Assembly: GCA_026710525.1 (NCBI GenBank) | Contig: JAPOQT010000038.1 | Location: 1 to 10,778 of the forward strand | Source: Pseudomonadota bacterium | Lineage (GTDB): Bacteria > Bdellovibrionota_B > Oligoflexia > Oligoflexales > Bin106 | DNA length: 10,778 bases | Direction of reading: 5' to 3' | In this document: one piece after another, positions 7,779-10,778 of the stretch | Layout: the number at the start of each line of letters is the position of its first letter | Numbering within the stretch: the first letter of the stretch is position 1 | The notes under the pieces: generated by a model | The model's input: the letters and a program-made list of their open reading frames with translations, nothing else | The model's database searches: none | What the model was told of the DNA's origin: nothing | Position numbers and translations under genes: made by a program

Positions 7779-7940
7779 GGGGAGGTGTCTTAAGATATAC
7801 CCGGTAATCTGTGGCAGCCCTTGACAAATATTAACCATGAAACCACTCTTTATTTGTGATTAACGTATTCGAAAAGCCACCATCAAACAGGGTTCGAGAA
7901 TACAGGTAAGGTTGAAATCATAAAGTTTAGAGGAGGGTTC
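7779..7940 (+). promoter_or_regulatory. Leader region of the ClpB-like gene, with -35-like element and strong ribosome binding site
   Basis: This 162-base gap has no reading frame of note. It contains CCCTTGACA (7818-7826), a perfect TTGACA and also similar to the CCCTTGAA of heat-shock promoters. No well-spaced -10 of either type follows: the nearest candidates are CCACTCTTTAT at about 7843 (heat-shock-like, spaced too far) and TTTATT at 7849-7854 (22 bases away). An inverted repeat lies at 7865-7903, and AGGAGG (7931-7936) is 4 bases from the ATG. A promoter for the Clp gene here is plausible, but its exact position is not established. No convincing terminator for mraY was seen. Confidence 0.35.
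7865..7903 (+). repeat. Imperfect inverted repeat upstream of the ClpB-like gene
   Basis: GTATTCGAA (7865-7873) is complementary to TTCGAGAATAC (7893-7903) apart from a two-base bulge, with 19 bases between the arms. It could form a nine-pair hairpin in the leader RNA or be an operator. It is not the CIRCE heat-shock element, and no T run follows, so it is not an intrinsic terminator. Its function is unknown. Confidence 0.4.
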
Positions 7941-10349
7941 ATGTACTCATTTTCTCCCGATTTTTTTGGTTCTTTTGATATTGCTCAAACGTTTGCTCGT
8001 CATCAAAAACATGGTGCACTCACGCCGTGGCATCTTATATACGGGATGGCTAAAAACCCTAACTTAGGGTGTTGGCATCAATTGTCAGGCAAGATGGCAG
8101 TCATTGAAAAAGAGCTGAATAAGTGTCCTAAAGTCTCAGGGGAGATCACCACAGTTGTTCCTAATCAAGAGCTTATGCGATGGTTGCAAGAAGCGAATGC
8201 TTTAGCCACGGAATCATCAGCAACAAGTGTGAGTGAATCTCATATCTTGTCGACGCTCCCGAAAGAAGTTAAGGCTGTTATCGGAGATATTAGGGTAACA
8301 GATGATTCCATAGAAAAAAGTGCTGATGGTCTCGACTTTTTAATTAACCTCAATGAGCTTTGCCGGCTAGGTAAAATTGATCCCCTCATTGGTCGTGAAG
8401 AAGAAATTCGTTCTATTTTAGAGGTCCTTAGCCGGAAAAGTAAAAACAACCCCATTTTACTTGGTGAAGCGGGTGTTGGTAAAACCGCTGTCGTTGAAGG
8501 CTTAGCCTATCTTATTATCCAAAAAGATGTGCCAGAAAAATTTCTTGATTATACGATTTATTCTTTAGATATTAGTAGGATTATGGCTGGTACTCAGTAC
8601 CGAGGAGGATTCGAGAAAAAGATTCAAAAAATGCTTAGGTTTGTCAAAGAGCAACACGGTAAAGCGATTATATTTTTTGATGAAATTCACATGATTGTTG
8701 GCGCAGGTAAAACGGAAGGTAGTATGGATGCCGCCAACTTGCTCAAACCATCCTTGGCTCGCGGCGACCTTAAGTGTATTGGCGCCACAACATTCCAAGA
8801 GTATCAAAAGTACATTATGACCGACTCAGCCCTAGATCGACGTTTCCGGCCAATAAAAATAGCAGAGCCGTCTCCAGAATCCACCATTGAAATACTCCTT
8901 GGCATACGGGACCGGCTAGAAGCTCACCATGGCTTAACAATATCAAGTGAAGCTATTTACAATGCGGTATTTTTATCAGATCAATACGTGTGGGAGCGTC
9001 ATTTTCCTGATAAGGCCATCGACCTTATTGATGAAGCTTGTGCCTCGAAAAAGTTTAGTATTGAATCTATGCCCTCTGAGTTAATTGCGATGGAAGCCTT
9101 GCTGCGTCGGAAGAAAACCTTAGCTAAAACTGACCGAGCTGATGATCGGCTACGTGAAGAAATCAAGGAGTTGGAAGCAACATATCAAAATCAGAAAAGT
9201 ATGTGGTTAGGAGAGGTTAAAAAAATAAGAGAGTTTGCTGCTCTCAAAAAAAGTATTGATTCCTTAACTTCGGAGCAAGAAATGGCTGAAAGAGAAGGGA
9301 ACTATGAGAAGGCGTCTCGGTTAAAGTATTCAGAAATTCCAGCCCTCGAAGAGTCTTTGGCACAATGTAAGGTGTCAACATCTCTTGTGAAAGAGGATGT
9401 GGCTGATGTTCTCTCAAGGAGGACAGGTATTCCTAAAGAGAGAATACTCACGTCAAAACAGGAGAGAATTCTTGAATTAGAATCATTTTTACGTCGTCAG
9501 GTTTTTGGTCAAGATGAGGCTCTGAAAGAGATTGCCGAAACCTTAATAAGTTCTTATGCAGGTCTGGGTGACAGCTCAAGACCCCTCGGCTCTTTTTTGC
9601 TGATGGGGCCAAGTGGTGTGGGAAAAACAGAGACAGCGAGGGCTTTAAGTGAATTTTTCTTGAACTCAAAAGAAAAAGTGATTCGATTAGATTTAAGTGA
9701 GTATTCAGAACGACATTCTGTGGCCAAACTTATTGGTTCACCGAGTGGCTATGTAGGTTACGAAGAGGGCGGGATTCTCACAGAAGCAGTGAGAAAAAAT
9801 CCCTATGCTGTGATTTTGTTTGATGAAATTGAAAAAGCTCATCCCGATTTCTGTGATATTCTGTTGCAAATTTTAGATCATGGCTGTTTAACGGATAATA
9901 AAGGGAGGAAAATCTCGTTTAGAAATAGTTGTATTATCTTAACAACTAACGCCAAGGAAGTTGAAAAAGAGATGAAACCAGAGGTTTTAGGACGCCTTGA
10001 TGCTATCTTGACCTACCACCATCTGAGTGATGATATTTATCGCCAGTTAATTGATCGTGAACTCAGATTATTAAATCGTGCTCTGCAACCAAAACACATT
10101 GTGGTGACTTTTGCCGGCGATGTGAAGAGTTTATTATTCGCCCATGGCTTCAATCGTGACTATGGGGCGCGACCTCTGAAAGCTTATTTTAAAAAGGTGA
10201 TAGCTCGTCCTTTAGCTCGTATAATTCTTAGGGATAGTCTTGCTAACGCAGAAATCCACATGAGTGTGAAAACAGGAACAAAAGATGAGCTTAATCTTAT
10301 CATTAACCATATAAATGATGGGGATCAGAGGGAGCAAATAGCCGTTTGA
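7941..10349 (+). CDS. ClpB-like AAA+ disaggregase/unfoldase with divergent N-domain
   Basis: This is a two-ring Hsp100 ATPase that should thread proteins through a hexamer pore. A short, divergent N-domain (1 to about 115) precedes AAA-1, with Walker A GEAGVGKT (175-182), Walker B FFDEIH (Asp247-Glu248), pore Tyr220 and Arg300-Arg301. A ClpB-type middle region (about 372-482) is rich in Lys/Glu and ends in AEREGNYEKASRLKYSEIPALE (449-470), resembling the end of the ClpB coiled coil. RRTGIP (493-498) leads to AAA-2: Walker A GPSGVGKT (556-563), GYVGYEEGG (603-611), Walker B LFDEIEKAHP (626-635), TTN (668-670), Arg685 and YGARPLK (741-747). At 802 residues it is shorter than ClpB (about 857). 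Only about ten residues separate TTN from PEVLGRLD, so the ClpA loop carrying the ClpP-docking IGL/F is absent. That favours a ClpP-independent role. AGGAGG precedes the ATG. It may be the sole ClpB or a paralogue. Confidence 0.85.
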   Translation: MYSFSPDFFGSFDIAQTFARHQKHGALTPWHLIYGMAKNPNLGCWHQLSGKMAVIEKELNKCPKVSGEITTVVPNQELMRWLQEANALATESSATSVSESHILSTLPKEVKAVIGDIRVTDDSIEKSADGLDFLINLNELCRLGKIDPLIGREEEIRSILEVLSRKSKNNPILLGEAGVGKTAVVEGLAYLIIQKDVPEKFLDYTIYSLDISRIMAGTQYRGGFEKKIQKMLRFVKEQHGKAIIFFDEIHMIVGAGKTEGSMDAANLLKPSLARGDLKCIGATTFQEYQKYIMTDSALDRRFRPIKIAEPSPESTIEILLGIRDRLEAHHGLTISSEAIYNAVFLSDQYVWERHFPDKAIDLIDEACASKKFSIESMPSELIAMEALLRRKKTLAKTDRADDRLREEIKELEATYQNQKSMWLGEVKKIREFAALKKSIDSLTSEQEMAEREGNYEKASRLKYSEIPALEESLAQCKVSTSLVKEDVADVLSRRTGIPKERILTSKQERILELESFLRRQVFGQDEALKEIAETLISSYAGLGDSSRPLGSFLLMGPSGVGKTETARALSEFFLNSKEKVIRLDLSEYSERHSVAKLIGSPSGYVGYEEGGILTEAVRKNPYAVILFDEIEKAHPDFCDILLQILDHGCLTDNKGRKISFRNSCIILTTNAKEVEKEMKPEVLGRLDAILTYHHLSDDIYRQLIDRELRLLNRALQPKHIVVTFAGDVKSLLFAHGFNRDYGARPLKAYFKKVIARPLARIILRDSLANAEIHMSVKTGTKDELNLIINHINDGDQREQIAV

Positions 10350-10409
10350 TGAGCGACATATTCCGAGGCCCGGCGCGGAGAATCATGTAGCTGTTGAGGA
10401 GTGATCATC

Positions 10410-10661
10410 TTAACATACCCCCTTTTGCGCACTATTCTTAAAGGCACACACGACAAGTCGATTATTTTTTGAGTAAAAATAATTATATTTTGTAAGGTCT
10501 TTTTGAGTATTTTCTGCCTCTTTCGGGAGTGCCCTTGGTATGCCATAAGAAATGGCAGACTTTTTCTTACCATCTCGAACAATGTATGTTTCAACATCTC
10601 TCAAAGCATCTAAGATTGTTTCAGGGCTATAAGAAACACCAACATGTTCTATGATAAGACT
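10410..10661 (-). pseudogene. Unrecognised coding remnant lacking a start
   Basis: The frame is open for 83 codons from just after a TGA (10664-10662) to a TAA at 10412-10410 and contains no ATG; the only plausible start is TTG at 10604. The predicted product includes SPETILDALRDVETYIVRDG and then KKKSAISYGIPRALPKEAEN, a well-formed protein-like stretch with a regular helix-strand feel. I do not recognise it with certainty. The shape (a SPE-x-IL-x-AL segment followed by a short strand and a Pro/Glu segment) is reminiscent of the C-terminal tail of large DDE transposases such as the IS1634 group, but this is from memory and unverified. The missing 5' part suggests a decayed gene running leftward. 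It could equally be a chance open frame. Confidence 0.33.
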
Positions 10662-10679
10662 TCACCTTGCAGGTGAGTC
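10658..10679. repeat. Short hairpin
   Basis: GACTTCACCT (10658-10667) pairs with AGGTGAGTC (10671-10679) around a TGC loop, with a single bulged T. The stem has nine pairs, five of them G-C. No T run follows on either strand, so it is not a standard intrinsic terminator. Its left arm can also pair with a segment at 10738-10746. Confidence 0.5.
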
Positions 10680-10690
10680 GCATCTTTAGT

Positions 10691-10778
10691 TTACCCATGA
10701 AAAAAATTGCCTCCCAAGAGGTAAGGTAGTACAATCGCAAGGTGAGGTGTCGATAAGATTAATAAATAAAGACGCTCA
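10691..10778 (-). CDS. Possible 3' end of a hydrophobic protein entering from the right edge
   Basis: One minus-strand frame is open from the right edge to a TAA at 10693-10691, 28 codons, and is strongly hydrophobic, including LYLLILSTPHLAIVLPYLLG. It could be the C-terminal membrane segment of a gene lying beyond the window. Against this, the other two minus-strand frames are also partly open here, the stretch is short, and a terminator-like hairpin falls inside its last codons. I treat it as a weak candidate only. Confidence 0.18.
   Translation of the reverse strand, partial: ERLYLLILSTPHLAIVLPYLLGGNFFHG
10700..10724 (-). terminator. Intrinsic-terminator-like hairpin for leftward transcription
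   Basis: Read on the minus strand, TTACCTC (10724-10718) and GAGGCAA (10713-10707) form a seven-position stem with one A-C mismatch around a TTGG loop. It is followed directly by seven T residues (10706-10700). This would end a transcript coming from beyond the right edge. The stem is short with four G-C or A-T core pairs, so strength is doubtful. The GGGAGG in its right arm could alternatively serve as a ribosome binding site for the ATG at 10698. Confidence 0.4.

Larger units (their letters stand above)
10350..10778. other. 429-base region without an intact gene
   Basis: After the Clp stop, no plus-strand frame of interest appears. A short GC-rich patch (about 10366-10379) stands out from AT-rich DNA (about 10460-10515). 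On the minus strand there is a broken open frame, a terminator-like hairpin, a second hairpin and short overlapping frames in all three phases at the right end. No clear terminator for the Clp gene was found. The mixture of broken frames and inverted repeats suggests decayed DNA, possibly a mobile-element remnant, or the structured end of a gene lying to the right. Confidence 0.5.

Noticed and set aside
7783..7800. Palindrome TCTTAAGA after mraY as a terminator
   Set aside because: The extended stem has mismatches and no T run follows.
7941..10349. Assignment as ClpA, the ClpP partner
   Set aside because: The coiled-coil middle region is ClpB-like and longer than in ClpA. The loop carrying the IGL/F ClpP-docking tripeptide is missing.
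7941..10349. Assignment as the type VI secretion ATPase ClpV
   Set aside because: The gene stands beside mraY with no secretion genes nearby, and I see no ClpV-specific N-terminal features.
10325..10597. Minus-strand open frame of 90 codons overlapping the Clp stop
   Set aside because: It overlaps another open frame in a different phase whose translation looks more protein-like, runs into the Clp coding end and has no recognised motif.
1..10778. CRISPR arrays, tRNA, rRNA, complete insertion sequences or prophage genes
   Set aside because: I looked for regularly spaced repeats, tRNA-like cloverleaf segments and transposase or phage motifs; none was supported apart from the doubtful remnant at the right end.

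Overview
The window looks like a chromosomal segment of a Gram-negative bacterium with moderately AT-rich DNA, most likely a gammaproteobacterium or close relative. ThyA and MraY read very close to the Escherichia coli proteins, MurE carries the DNPR motif of meso-diaminopimelate-adding enzymes, and an exported peptide-type binding protein is present. TGA and TAG end the main genes, so the standard bacterial code applies. The genus cannot be named from the sequence.

Layout. Minus strand, 1-3304: a nearly complete solute-binding protein (cut at the left edge, with a near-consensus promoter just upstream), then folA and thyA, which lie 30 bases apart in the order thyA-folA and probably form one transcript. 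A 130-base gap (about 3305-3436) separates them from a divergent plus-strand run. Plus strand, 3437-7778: murE, murF and mraY, each overlapping the next by 4 bases (ATGA, then TTGA). After 162 bases with an inverted repeat and a strong ribosome binding site comes a ClpB-like AAA+ gene (7941-10349). The last 429 bases hold no convincing intact gene: a broken minus-strand reading frame, a minus-strand terminator-like hairpin and a set of mutually complementary GGTGA-type segments.

How the genes work together. MurE and MurF add meso-diaminopimelate and D-Ala-D-Ala to the UDP-MurNAc peptide, and MraY transfers the finished phospho-MurNAc-pentapeptide to undecaprenyl phosphate. These are three consecutive steps of peptidoglycan precursor synthesis in their usual order. 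The rest of the division and cell-wall cluster (ftsL, ftsI, murD, ftsW, murG, murC) is absent on both sides, so this is a detached fragment of it. ThyA and FolA form the dTMP cycle: ThyA makes dTMP and dihydrofolate, and FolA regenerates tetrahydrofolate. The binding protein and the ClpB-like protein are unrelated neighbours.

No defence system, CRISPR array, prophage or complete insertion sequence is visible. The parts most worth a second look are the divergent ClpB-like protein, the unusual MurE uridine-binding domain and the structured right end.
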